Source: Marasmius tenuissimus
Lineage: Eukaryota > Basidiomycota > Agaricomycetes > Agaricales > Marasmiaceae
Assembly (NCBI GenBank): GCA_029532415.1
Contig: JAQOTA010000042.1
Location: 372,001 to 436,000 of the forward strand
DNA: 64,000 nucleotides
Reading direction: 5' to 3'
The notes beneath the pieces are model-generated. The model ran no database searches. It worked only from the letters and a program-made list of their open reading frames with translations, and had not been told where the DNA came from. Shown here one piece after another: positions 22,401-32,100 of the stretch. The translations under genes and the position numbers were made by a program. Position 1 is the first letter of the stretch, and each line of letters begins with the position of its first letter.

Positions 22401-22989
22401 CTATTTTTTCGGTGAGAACTTCCCGAACAGAATCAGGACAGCGAGGGGTATATGTCCTGTATTTCTTATCGGGATCAATCAACGGGATAGTGTGATTTAC
22501 TTCCCGGTACGGTGGTAGCTGTTCAGGCACACCACTCATGATGTCTTTACAGGCATTTAACCACTGTTCTTTCAAACGAGGTATGTCATCCTCAGTGTAT
22601 TTTTTACCACTGAAAATCTCGGCGGAATCTATCCGAGTTTGAAATAAGTCCGCACTAGCGCGGAAGGATTCCAAAACGGGGTTTTTAGCGCTGGCCTTCT
22701 CAGGTACCGCTATCGGGATTCCATTTTGGGTGTTGAATTCTCTAACGAGCTTTTCAATCTCATGTAAGTCTCCATTGAGGCTTTTATCATCATAGTTCCG
22801 TTCACTGACATGCTCCATTAGAGCAATCATATCCTCTACAGTAATAGAGTCGTCGGGTCCCATCAGCACAGGTAAGTGCCGATTCAGCTTATTTTTTGTT
22901 TTATCTTCATCTTCGGCTACCTCTGATATGGTGGTAGCATATCGAGTCCACGGTGGTTCAACCACATTAGACTGATGACTATCATGTAG
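19402..22989 (-). CDS. pol: Gypsy pol: reverse transcriptase, RNase H, integrase, chromodomain
   Basis: The frame is the direct continuation of gag-protease after the UGA at 22990-22992; there is no ATG near its start, so expression by stop-codon readthrough is likely. Domains in order: RT with TAFSTVNGTF and the active site VYLDDIFVFS (about residues 130-330); RNase H with ICDASVSGIG and THAQRNYRVFELKTLAIL; integrase with an HHCC zinc finger (HQVVGHYGPQR...CRSCQPC) and DDE residues in SMDFIGPFP, VSDRDPKFTS and HPQTDGKTERANRN; and a C-terminal chromodomain (EFVDSIQDHKFVKGKPQF, ITWEPYSTVSRLKAL). The chromodomain marks it as a chromovirus, whose integrase is steered to particular chromatin. The frame is uninterrupted. 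Confidence 0.9.
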   Translation of the reverse strand, partial: LHDSHQSNVVEPPWTRYATTISEVAEDEDKTKNKLNRHLPVLMGPDDSITVEDMIALMEHVSERNYDDKSLNGDLHEIEKLVREFNTQNGIPIAVPEKASAKNPVLESFRASADLFQTRIDSAEIFSGKKYTEDDIPRLKEQWLNACKDIMSGVPEQLPPYREVNHTIPLIDPDKKYRTYTPRCPDSVREVLTEKIARYTRAGWWEPRAVSSASPMLCIAKKDGGLRTTVDCRERNANIIRDVTPLPDQDRVRMQTASAKFRSKIDLSDAYEQVRIVAEDVVKTAFSTVNGTFVSHVMQQGDTNAPSTFQRLMNTIFRDYIGIFMHVYLDDIFVFSNTIEEHERYLGLVFDKLREQKLYLKSSKVELYTAVMDCLGHVIDDLGLHADSDKLSKIREWRTPRDYNDIQKFLGIVNYIAPYLPDISSYTTPLSDMSSNGQPFFWRPIHNVCFQHIKDLCCKTPVLKPIDPKNPDPIWVICDASVSGIGAMYGEGPTWQTCRPAGFMSKKFTHAQRNYRVFELKTLAILEALLKWEDKLIGYKVHVVTDHQALEFFHTQKNLSGRQMRWMEYLARFDLTITYIKGITNRVADILSRYYESDTEDEVQKPHHYVNADIRIDKLAEDLPSDRQKEIFGLVEQILARREAKDNREPREIEAEELELAREPSEYDSEPVPEFNPTVYDSLVNGPSLTTHFESDNEFISDLQNSTSEDPLLKRVLEKPEDHLDFEIENKLVWTKNHAGKRVLCVPKSKKGVRSLRGLILDTAHQVVGHYGPQRTATYIRHSYWWPGLFAMTDKFCRSCQPCIQSKTVPRAPAGKLHPLPIPTRPWESISMDFIGPFPEIKGMNYVWVIVCRLTSQVHLLPCHTSNTATDLSLLYMKDIVKLHGLPRSIVSDRDPKFTSVWWKEIHRLLGSKLLMSTSFHPQTDGKTERANRNIAQILRATVRPDQRDWLVKLPYTEFAINSSVSETTGFAPFELNYGYIPSMLFEPENMKNIPPGVRAFGIQAMQNLLDAHDAIIAARVFQTHNANNRRSSEPDIKVGSKVYLSTKNLNLPKGRATKLLPKYVGPYTVLDAKPEVSVYTLDLPEELINRGIHDVFHVSLLKPFHETDLLLFPDRSKTDPYDYRAPPESEEFVDSIQDHKFVKGKPQFHTYWTLGDITWEPYSTVSRLKALDDYYTLMGVSRWQDLPRGKQKRG

Positions 22990-22992
22990 TCA
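22987..22992 (-). promoter_or_regulatory. Putative UGA-CUA readthrough site between gag and pol
   Basis: On the minus strand the codons are AAA TGA CTA, and the frame is open for over 1000 codons on each side. UGA followed by CUA is a known leaky stop context in eukaryotes and viruses. About 25 nt downstream a small hairpin can form (GTGG-TTGAA-CCAC). Readthrough is inferred, not shown. Confidence 0.6.
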
Positions 22993-25900
22993 TTTCGATC
23001 CCGGGCGTTTTCGAACATCAAGTTCTCGGCCATCCGGAATTTCATACTTGGTCGAAACTCTCTTCGCATTTCGACGAGCAAGCTCCCTCAATTCCTCCCC
23101 CTCAGAAAGAGAGGGTATAGGTGAGCCTTTAACCCGAATACTATCGTCTTCGAAATGCAATGAGACACTGTGTTTTCTCATGAACACAGTACCTACAACT
23201 GCATCATAGCGGTCCACATTAGCGATATCGAAGTAAGACTTCGATTCCGCGGACCCCAACTTGTAAGGTGAGTAGCAGCCGTGATTGATTTTTGAACGGC
23301 TACCCTTGGTACCTAATTGTAGGGTTACTGGATTTTCCAGTTGAAACACTTTTAACTTTGCTAATTTAGCAAAGTCTGGGCTGACAGCGTCAGCCGTACT
23401 GCCACTGTCAAACAGAACAAAGGCTCTCAAGCCATTAATTTCTACAAACGCTGCAAGGCATCTGTTTTGTTCAATGGTACGCTTAGGTCGCTTTCCCATG
23501 TGGGGAATGCGAATCTTGGTAGGTTTGAAGGTGGGTTCAATCCCATCCTTCGATACCTTCATGGTTCGAAGGTATTCAGTGAACTCCAATTGTTCACACT
23601 CATCGTAATCTACGGTGAGTCCATCATCAGAATCAAAATCATCCGATTCTGCCACTTCAGTCATGAACTTGAACCTCTCATAACTTTCGTCTCTCATGAA
23701 TCCAAGGTGTTCCTCGGGTCCGCTTGAATACTGTGAACCACCCCAAGGATCAGATTCATCATCGGAATCGTTGTCAGCCCCTGCGTTGGAACCTATAGCG
23801 GCGAGGACCTCGTCCGCTGGCTCCGAAGTGGTACTTTTTGAATCAGATTCTTCATCTGATACCTCAACCATATGGTAGAGGCGTCCGCCAGGTTTCCCAT
23901 TGGCATCCACCTTCCGATAATACTGGTTGGATGGTTTGGGATTACTCTGCGGCATGTCAATGGGCTTGGACCCCGTAGCGTTATTTTCCCTATTGGGATA
24001 ACGATTATCCCGAGGAGGGTAGCGATTTCCGTTCTTGGGTGGATATCGCTGTTCATTCCTCGGTGGGTAGCGATCATTCCTGTCTTTTCGATAGGCGTCT
24101 ACCTGATATCCACGGCCTTCAACTTTCTGAAGCCTTTTGGGAGAAGGGGAACGTCCTTTCTCCTTCTTCTCCTTGTCGCGGGACTTTGAGCGAGAACGGC
24201 GACGACGTGCGCGCTTATTTTCCTCCTTTAGCCGTGACAAGTATTTTTTGGCATTAAAGCTTCGCTCGCAAGTCAGAGCTGCCTGCACATCCACGGTGGA
24301 CGCTTCAGCGGATACACCATGAATTGAAGTCATGTCGTCTGACATGGATTCAGGGAGTTTCAAGAGCAGTTGCTGCTTGAAGGTATACGGGTCTGGAGGG
24401 CTCGGCATACATTTCGCATAACGAACCATGGCGCTAAACACGCCTTTAACTCCACCACTGGCGGAGTATCGTACATCCTTGAGCTTCTCTCCAACGTGAG
24501 ATAATGAAGCATCGTGGATAAACCTTCGATAAAGTCCACTTATGACTTCCATAAAGGACATTCGAGCGAGGTATGGTGCACTCCGGTCGAATGAATCAGG
24601 CGTAGCTTCAACATAATCTGAAAACCAGATTGCGCTGCTGCCTTTGAGTAGTGTACCCACAACGTTAGTACGTTGTAAGTCAATTGAAGTGAGTACCCAA
24701 TCATTTAGAGACTTGCTCCAGCGTCTTTCAGGACCCACAAGTCCCGCTAGTGCTAACCAACGGACTAACGAGCGGACCCACTCGTCAAACGTGACATAAT
24801 CATTATTATCCCCATGATAGAAGTCAGGTTTGGGGATTGATTGAAGTAAATTCTTACGAAGACCCGATGTGGTCTTCTCAGATACTTTGGCACCCAATAA
24901 TTGATAAATTATCAGATCCTCGAAGTGCTGAAACGCAGCTCTGAGTAGTTCAGCTTCAGCACGAGGTTTCGGGTCATACACGAAAACCTCCTTGGCACTG
25001 AAGGTGGCATCAGCAGATGTATATCTGGTTTGACCAAATACAGTGGGTAAACGGGCCTCCTGAGTTGAAGCAGATCGTTTGAATTGCTTCCCTCGGCGTC
25101 CCGAATAATAACCATCCGGATTTTCGTCATCCAAATCTGTCTTATCAGGATCCGTATCAGTGTGTTCACCGTTCGAATCACCACCATCGGGAGGTCCAGG
25201 AGGTCCTGGCGGTCCCGGTGGTCCACCACCCATCTTCTGGGGTGTGCTGTCTTTACGAGGTTCTCTAGAATGTCCTCGTTTAAGAGGTGGCCTAGAACCA
25301 TCTGCAAATTCGTCATCGTCATCAGAAGGGTCTCCAGGATCTCCTGGGTCCCGTGAAACATCCCTATCGGGAGTTGAACGGGTGTTTCCCATTCCTCGAC
25401 GGACATGATCATCGGGACCAAAAGGTTCCACGAAATGACGTCTCACTTCTCTTAAGTCCTCGGGACTTAAGTCAAACGTCGCCATTCGAATGCGAGGGTG
25501 TTCATTCAAATAAAATTGGTGCCTATCAATGGTAACAGGCTGCTCAGGTATGTTGGTTGTACTAAACTGAGATAAATCTCGATTTCTAACCAACTGTAAC
25601 ACGTACATTCTACGAATTTGATCATAAAATTCGCTTATTGATTCCCCAAACGTCGAAGACGTTGAGGGAGTTTCAGATACCCTCTCAGGGACATTTGGTA
25701 AACGAATAGGAGTGGCTCTCGGGGTACTTTCTCCCTGAGAACTCATCCTTTGAACACTAGGCGTATGCGGACTTCCAAATGGATTGGAAAGAAATGTATT
25801 ATGACTACTCTCATTCGAGGGAGTAGCCAATGATGTATTTACAGGTGTACTGTAAATAGGTCTATCCCGAGAATTAGGCCTCCTTTCCGGGAGCCACTTC

Positions 25901-26172
25901 TTCCGGGTCGGGTCCTTCCATGATCTATCCAAGTCAGATATGAAACCGTGACTGGAACTCGATGGTTGCCCAAAGAGTGAGGGGTCTGTTGAGGGGAACA
26001 ACGACGTGCCCGCCTCTGATTCAGCAGCAGGACCGCTGAATATACCCGCAGCAGGAGCTACAGGTGAGTCGTCCGAAGGGAGAGGGTCGACTAAAGTTTG
26101 TCCCGGCACCATCGTCACAGAGATAGACTGCGGGTCTCCAGGAATGTCATCGCTAGAGGAGGACGGGTTCAT
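22990..26172 (-). CDS. gag: Gypsy gag-protease
   Basis: 1060 codons. The N-terminal half is Ser/Pro-rich; a stretch near the middle is glycine/proline-rich (GGGPPGPPGPPGPPDGGDSN). The capsid-like helical region includes FDEWVRSLVRWLALAGLVG and KLKDVRYSASGG. Instead of a CCHC zinc knuckle there is a basic segment (RARRRRSRSKSRDKEKKEK) followed by RYPPRN-type repeats, likely the nucleic-acid-binding part. The C-terminal domain is a retropepsin with the active site VLFDSGSTADAV near residue 920. The frame ends in TGA directly followed by CTA, and pol continues in the same frame. Start is the first ATG of the frame. Confidence 0.85.
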   Translation of the reverse strand: MNPSSSSDDIPGDPQSISVTMVPGQTLVDPLPSDDSPVAPAAGIFSGPAAESEAGTSLFPSTDPSLFGQPSSSSHGFISDLDRSWKDPTRKKWLPERRPNSRDRPIYSTPVNTSLATPSNESSHNTFLSNPFGSPHTPSVQRMSSQGESTPRATPIRLPNVPERVSETPSTSSTFGESISEFYDQIRRMYVLQLVRNRDLSQFSTTNIPEQPVTIDRHQFYLNEHPRIRMATFDLSPEDLREVRRHFVEPFGPDDHVRRGMGNTRSTPDRDVSRDPGDPGDPSDDDDEFADGSRPPLKRGHSREPRKDSTPQKMGGGPPGPPGPPGPPDGGDSNGEHTDTDPDKTDLDDENPDGYYSGRRGKQFKRSASTQEARLPTVFGQTRYTSADATFSAKEVFVYDPKPRAEAELLRAAFQHFEDLIIYQLLGAKVSEKTTSGLRKNLLQSIPKPDFYHGDNNDYVTFDEWVRSLVRWLALAGLVGPERRWSKSLNDWVLTSIDLQRTNVVGTLLKGSSAIWFSDYVEATPDSFDRSAPYLARMSFMEVISGLYRRFIHDASLSHVGEKLKDVRYSASGGVKGVFSAMVRYAKCMPSPPDPYTFKQQLLLKLPESMSDDMTSIHGVSAEASTVDVQAALTCERSFNAKKYLSRLKEENKRARRRRSRSKSRDKEKKEKGRSPSPKRLQKVEGRGYQVDAYRKDRNDRYPPRNEQRYPPKNGNRYPPRDNRYPNRENNATGSKPIDMPQSNPKPSNQYYRKVDANGKPGGRLYHMVEVSDEESDSKSTTSEPADEVLAAIGSNAGADNDSDDESDPWGGSQYSSGPEEHLGFMRDESYERFKFMTEVAESDDFDSDDGLTVDYDECEQLEFTEYLRTMKVSKDGIEPTFKPTKIRIPHMGKRPKRTIEQNRCLAAFVEINGLRAFVLFDSGSTADAVSPDFAKLAKLKVFQLENPVTLQLGTKGSRSKINHGCYSPYKLGSAESKSYFDIANVDRYDAVVGTVFMRKHSVSLHFEDDSIRVKGSPIPSLSEGEELRELARRNAKRVSTKYEIPDGRELDVRKRPGSK

Positions 26173-26391
26173 CGTTGGCGAAGGAATGGCCGACTGAGAG
26201 TTTTGTCAACTAGAAGCACCAGCGACCGTAGAGCCCGTACGGGTGGGTATCCTGGAGGGTCCAGGCTCAAAAGTAGAAGCCTCTCGAGCGGGAGCCTTCC
26301 CTTTCCTCGTCTTGGTAGCGGTAGAGATCATCACAGTGATAGATGTTCGGGTGGATATTATCTGTGGTATAATACTGTGAGCTTAAAAAAG
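26173..26391 (-). other. Gypsy 5' leader
   Basis: About 220 bases between the 5' LTR and the gag start. No gene. The bases directly after the LTR (CTTTTTTAAGCTCACAG in element sense) do not show the usual TGG of a tRNA primer site. Confidence 0.6.
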
Positions 26392-26614
26392 TGTAAGGGG
26401 GCTCTCACCGTTACGCCTTACTCGCGCGGGCACAGTAAGCTAGACCAGGGTTTATTTAGACCACAGGGTAGATACGTACTCGGAGAGTGTAGATGGGCGT
26501 AGTGAAAGTAAAGATAGATAACTACTTAGCTTTAGCCACACTTATATACCTGAGTATCGTGAGAAAGTATGAGAAAGTAATAATATTATAGGAAAATAAT
26601 ATATATCCGTTACA
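26392..26614 (-). repeat. Gypsy 5' LTR
   Basis: 223 bp, matching 16744-16966 except for three visible substitutions. In element sense it contains the TATA-like GGTATATAAGTG (about 26539-26550), a likely promoter. Confidence 0.9.
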
Positions 26615-26619
26615 CTCAT

Positions 26620-28546
26620 CGTCGGGTATTCACGCACTTGTGGCAGGGTATGCCCACGTGGCGGGTATTCCCCTCAATTTTTGTGATGTGATGGGGTGGC
26701 AGAAGTCCACTATTTTGCTATTTTTGTGTACAGCCAGGCTCAGTGCCACAGCCAGCCGCTTGGTCGCGCCAGTGGCTACTTCCGACGTCCACACCAGTGT
26801 ATACTGCTATGGTTTGTAGATCTACTTATAGTATCCTCTCATGTCGGTCATTCTAGGCTCTTTTATGAGATTACGCGACCCTTAGATTGAATGAGGTCAC
26901 ACAAAATGACTGCTTGTGCTTGTTGTGTGATTCTGTGGGTCCATCATCGCTGAGTGATGTCATGCTGCGCCACCCACTGATGACTACACTATTGAGCAGT
27001 CATTGATAATACAGGCCCTCAAGGGGTATACCCGGCTTCTTCAGACTGGGGGTATACCCAGTCTCATACCCACCGAACAGGCATACCCGTCACATCAAGC
27101 ATGTTGGGTATACCCGTTTCAATTCCAATTGGGCGGGTATCCCCTCCGTTCCTCTGAGCCAACAGGGTATACCCAGATCACTCTAAGCTCGACGTAGTGG
27201 AGTGTTTTCTATCAATGAAGTAGCTATGAGGATCTTATATTATTTGTGTCTTAATCTATGCCTGAGGTAGGCTCACATTGTACTACTGTTTTAGGCTTCG
27301 AGCTGACACAGCTTGATTAGAAATTGCAATAGTGACTAAAGTCTAAAGGTAGTGAGTTTCCCGACCTTTACTGACTAGAGGGCCTCAGCCACATAAAGAA
27401 CTTAAGAACTCCCAACAACATAATCTCTAAACCACAACCAATCGTATATTGGCTTTGGTTAATGGTCGATCAGAGCCTGACTCATCTGATATAGTACAGG
27501 GACAATGGTGTTCAATCCCAAGTTTCCCGACTTTTACTACCTTGGCACTTTGAGGTGCTTATCTCACTCAGGAAACATATTATTTATGTCATATACACCT
27601 CTCAGAATTAATTTCACAGTCACCTCATCAAGTAGTTTATGGATGGCCAAGAAACAGGGAATGAGGGTACAAATATTATTCAGATAGTACTCGTCATGTA
27701 CAAGTTTACTTTGAGCATGTGGCGACTCGGATTGGGTTTCCCGACTTTTACCCTTTCAATGTGACAATACAAATGATAGCCTCAGATACCAAAAGATCTT
27801 GTAAAATTAATCAGTAGCGCCTTACATATCGACCTAACAAGCTTTGAAGGTGGCTGCTAAATGTGTGCCGGAAGATTCGAATAAAAGTCGGGAAACTCCA
27901 AACAGCTACGGCGCGCGTGCAAAATCCAAGGAGAATGTAACAAATCTGTGACAACTGGTATGGGTTCACTGCATTCTACATCTCACGCAAACTGGTCATA
28001 CTTGGTATATGTTGACTCTAAGGACTATTATAGATTGCTGACAAGTTACATAGGTAACCTGAGCTCAGATAAACCGACAGGTGGTAAAATTCGGGAAAAT
28101 TTGAATTTCATGCTTACAACTCGGTCGTGTGGAAGTCTGAAGATCGCACGCCTGCCAGAAGGAATCCTCAGTCACTGGTGTCATGTATCTCGGGATTTTC
28201 TTTCGCATGAAGCAAGCCGAGTCGCACAGAATCACCCCTCACACGGTTCGCCAATGATAGCCTAGGCTGAGTAATATTTCTCCACTAATCAGTATTTATT
28301 GGCTCCGAGTCCCAGTACCATTTAACCGTCCTACAATCATTGGTAACTGATCAACAACTATTTCCTTGAGGGAATGGGACAGGATACGTCTGGTTAGATC
28401 TTGGCCTACCATATCGGAAGGCGGGTATGCCCCATGGACTTGAGATGACCGGGTATACCCCAACAGACAGGTGCAGCATGGGTATACCCAGTCAAACCAA
28501 CACGGGTATACCCCATGAACTTTGACTTGGGAGAATTGGGTATACC
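26620..28546. other. Interior of the TIR element with GGGTATACCC and TTTCCCGACTTTTA repeats
   Basis: Positions 26620-26707 complete the left TIR. Exact GGGTATACCC lies at 27024, 27050, 27106, 27165, 28451, 28480 and 28504; a further one at 28538 is cut by the copia element. A second motif, GTTTCCCGACTTTTAC, occurs at 27532 and 27736, with one mismatch at 27356 and inverted with one mismatch at 27881. No coding sequence is supported. Confidence 0.75.
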
Positions 28547-28868
28547 TGTTGAATCCGTGGACTATAATTAGATCCCGGTATATCCGAAGTCCCGGTTCAT
28601 ACTTCCCGCCATTGTATTATGCGGGACAATGCATTCGCTATTGTCTTATTCTTCATTGTTCACTATGCTCATATGTACAATTCTATTGTCGTCCTTATAT
28701 GGTATTTACTATTGTCTCTACATGTATATAAGCTCGTAGTTCTCTACTTGAAATCAACAGTGTGCTTGAGCTTCTACGTCTCGCCTCTATCTCTCTAAAC
28801 TCCTCTCTGGTAAGTAGTAGTGTAGCCATGTTGTAGTCCTCTGCGCTAGGCGTCATGCCGGCTCATCA
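28547..28868 (+). repeat. Copia 5' LTR
   Basis: 322 bp from TGTTGAATCC to GGCTCATCA. A TATA-like sequence (TGTATATAAGC) lies near 28724 and is a likely promoter. Confidence 0.95.
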
Positions 28869-28883
28869 GGTTATGGGCCCCGG
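28869..28883 (+). promoter_or_regulatory. Primer binding site, initiator-Met half-tRNA type
   Basis: GGTTATGGGCCCCGG directly follows the LTR. It is complementary to the anticodon stem-loop of eukaryotic initiator tRNA-Met (around CCCATAACC), not to its 3' end, as known for Drosophila copia, where a 5' half of the tRNA primes reverse transcription. The decayed copia element near 53647 has almost the same site. Confidence 0.7.
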
Positions 28884-29168
28884 TTAGCCCGACTACAATG
28901 ACGAGCGCCTTAATGGCTGCTGTCAGCGACGAGCGCCCCTAGGCTTCTGTCATCGGCTAGCTAGGCTAGACCTGCATGTTGCCATCGACCTCTTAATTGA
29001 GTGTTCGATCTATGGCATTGATGTACGTCCTTCGACGACATCGGATCTCAAGGATCCAATGCTCCTCATTGAGCATAGCGCCTTGACGGCTGCTCCCTGT
29101 GTTGATTAGACGCATGCTGATGCTGTCTTTTCTAGATCCAACACGAAACAACCTAACCTCTTACTATC

Positions 29169-32100
29169 ATGTTCGACGTTAAGAAATTCTTCTCCGGTCG
29201 CTTTGACGGCACTGGTTTCCGCCAGACCTATAACGGCGAAATGGAAGCTGTAACCAAGGCTCAAGGCCTCTATCGCCACCTTACTGGTGCGGCTAAGAAG
29301 CCTACGTACCCGCTGGGGGAACCTATTGTTCCAACTATTACGGTCACTCCTTCTACTGGTGCAGCTGCTCAGCCTCCAACTGGAACTGACAGTGACGACG
29401 AACCTGATCGTCACCCTCCCACCGATGCTCAAATCACGACGTATAACACTGCGCTGGAAGCATGGGAGGAGAAAGACCTCCAGTTGATGGGTATCATTCA
29501 GCTGACCTCTACGAAAGAAGTCTTTGAACCTCTCAAGGACATGGATGCTGCCAAAGCCTGGTCCACCATTGTCACCACCTATGGCGAACCAACATTGTCT
29601 GCCATCTACGGCGACTTCGTCAAGTTGGTGTCCTTCCGGCTTACCACTAGTCATCCCCAGGCTGGCATTGCCAAGTTCAAACATTACATTGAGCGTCTTT
29701 CCGAGGTCGGGGTTGAACTCCCCGAGTTGATCAAAGCCCTCCTTCTTATCGCAGCTATTCCTCCCGAGTGGGACACCGCTTCCTCCAAGTCCCTTCATGA
29801 CTTTGACAGGGATCCTGAGAGCTCCAGCGCCCTCACCGTCGCCGACGTTCATGAAGCCATCATGATCGAATATGAGCGCCAGAACCCTCAGCTTGCCAAC
29901 CGCCTCTCTGCGGTCAAGCGTGCTGGTAACCGCGAGCCATCGTTTGGTCAACAGCAGCGTCCACCGCAGCAACGTCAGCAGCGTGGACAGCAGCAGCGTG
30001 GCCAACAGCGTCTACCACAGCAGCAGCAGCAACGTCCTTCTTCGAACCAGAACAACGGTAAGAAGAAGAAGCAGCAGCAGCGTGGTACCTGCGGTGGTAT
30101 CAACCAGCATCAGGGTCCCGGCAACGCCGGCGGTAACAACGGTGGTAACAATCGGTCGCATGGTCACTCCCATCTGGCATCCTATGCATCCGTCGTAGCT
30201 TCTCCCGCTCCTACCCGTCCTTATTCCTCGATCACCGACCGCAGGGAACGTATCGCGTTGAACGCGGTCAACAACTCCTTGTGCGCTAAGATCGCCAGCG
30301 CCCCTCCTGTTCGCGCTATAGGATCACCGCCCCCAGCTCACTTCACTGGTCACTGGGACAAGTCCTGCGACAGCACTGTCCCTCAGCCAGCTGTCAAGAA
30401 GAACCCGGATGCCATGCAGTCCTTCACCGGTTTCAAGCCATCTCAGTCAGTATTTGATGATGTCCGTGGAGCACATTCTCTTGCTGACAGACTTGGTGCC
30501 CCCAAGACGGCGCGGTACCTCAAACCCTTCGAACAGATCGTCATGTCCGCCACTAATCGTTCGCTCCAGGACCGCATTGAACAACCACGTGCGTCCTCGT
30601 CTAAGCGTCTTTTGGAGGATGATGAGGGATATGAGGGAGCCGGATCTCCTTCTTCTACTTCTTCTAAACGCTCTCGTAGCGCTGATCCTGATGAAGATGT
30701 AGAGATGGATTGGGGATCTGACGACGGTATGGAAGACATGACCTCTCTATTCGGTAATGATGTTGACAATGACATTGCCGAAGCTGCAGGGGTTGAGGAC
30801 GTCCCGGATGACGTCTCTCTTGGATCATTCCACGATGACAGGCAAGTACCATACCTTGACCTGCTTTCCCAAGCTGATGCAAACCTACAGCGCTGCTCTC
30901 AACTAGTTGGTATCAGTAGTGCGCGCGGTAGTTGTAGTGATCTGGAATCACTTGTACATTTTTGCAATGCTATTTCCACCCACTTTGTGGGTTGTACTCA
31001 ATGTAAGGGAAAGAAAAGTGTGAACAACGCACAGGGTTGGCTCCTTGATTCTGGTGCCTCCTCTCATTTCACAAACGATATGAATGATTTCGCTGAATAT
31101 GAATCGCTTGATGGCCCTATCGTAAATACTGCGAATAAGGGCAACCCTATACAGATCAAGGGTAAAGGCACAGTCTTTATTAAGCATAATGTTGAAGGAC
31201 ATGACGGGAAACTTACTGAGCGTGTTTCGCGTCTCTATCCTGTCTATTACATACCTCAATTGGACATACGTCTACTATCAATGGGAGAGTTCCTTCAAGA
31301 TGGTCTATCAATTTGTGGAAACGCGAAGAAGTTAGCCTTCTACTCATCTCAGCGACGACAGTCGCTTGTTTCCTACCCTCATATGCCTGGTCAAACCATT
31401 TATTGGGTACACTCGCGGAAAGCATCTGCTGAGGTTTTAATGGCCAAGTCGGTCGTTTATAACGTCGACTACGATATTGAGCACAGACGCTTTGGGCATC
31501 CATCGGATAAAGCCCTGAATAAAGCTCGGAAACATACGCAAGGTTTCCCACTTGACCTTAAGATGCCTACTAAGAAGACACCTCTGTGTCGTGGTTGTGC
31601 TGAAGGCAAGATGCATGAGAAATCGTTCCCCAACTCTACAACAAGGGCTTCTAAACCGTTTGAACGTATACATTCGGATTTGAAGTCGTACCCGGCTGAA
31701 TCGTATCACCGGTACAAATACTACATCTCTTTTCTCGATGACTGCACGTCCTACGTTTGGACCTCCAAGCTAAAGACGAAAGACGAAGCAGTACCCGCTT
31801 TGAAGGACTTCCTTACTATGGTCAAGACACAATTCAATGCTGTTGTCAAGACCTGGATGTCCGATGAAGGGGGAGAGTACAAAGGAGATAAGTTCGATGC
31901 AGTATTGAAAGAGTATGGGATCCAGAGGGATCAAAGCATACCGTATACACCACAACAAAACGGTCGTGCTGAACGATTTAACAGGACCATTCATGAGAAG
32001 GCTGAAGCTCTTCGCTTTGAAGCTTGTATGCCTCAGTCCTGGTGGGAATTCTGCCATGTGCACGCCGTCCACCTCTACAATCGCACTCCTGTGCAACGAT

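Larger units (their letters stand above)
16744..26614 (-). mobile_element. Ty3/gypsy chromodomain retrotransposon, full length
   Basis: A 9871-bp element in minus orientation with 223-bp LTRs (5' LTR 26392-26614, 3' LTR 16744-16966) that differ at three positions by eye. The 5-bp target duplication CTCAT lies at 16739-16743 and 26615-26619. Order in element sense: LTR, leader, gag-protease, in-frame UGA, pol (RT, RNase H, integrase, chromodomain), an extra spliced gene, polypurine tract (TGTGGGGGAGAG beside the 3' LTR) and LTR. No TGG typical of a tRNA primer site sits directly next to the 5' LTR, so priming is unresolved. Gag-protease and pol are open apart from the shared stop; the third gene carries a frameshift. 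Confidence 0.9.

Noticed and set aside
29106..30005. A 299-codon frame on the minus strand inside the copia element
   Set aside because: It is the antisense of gag, with no domain and no independent support.
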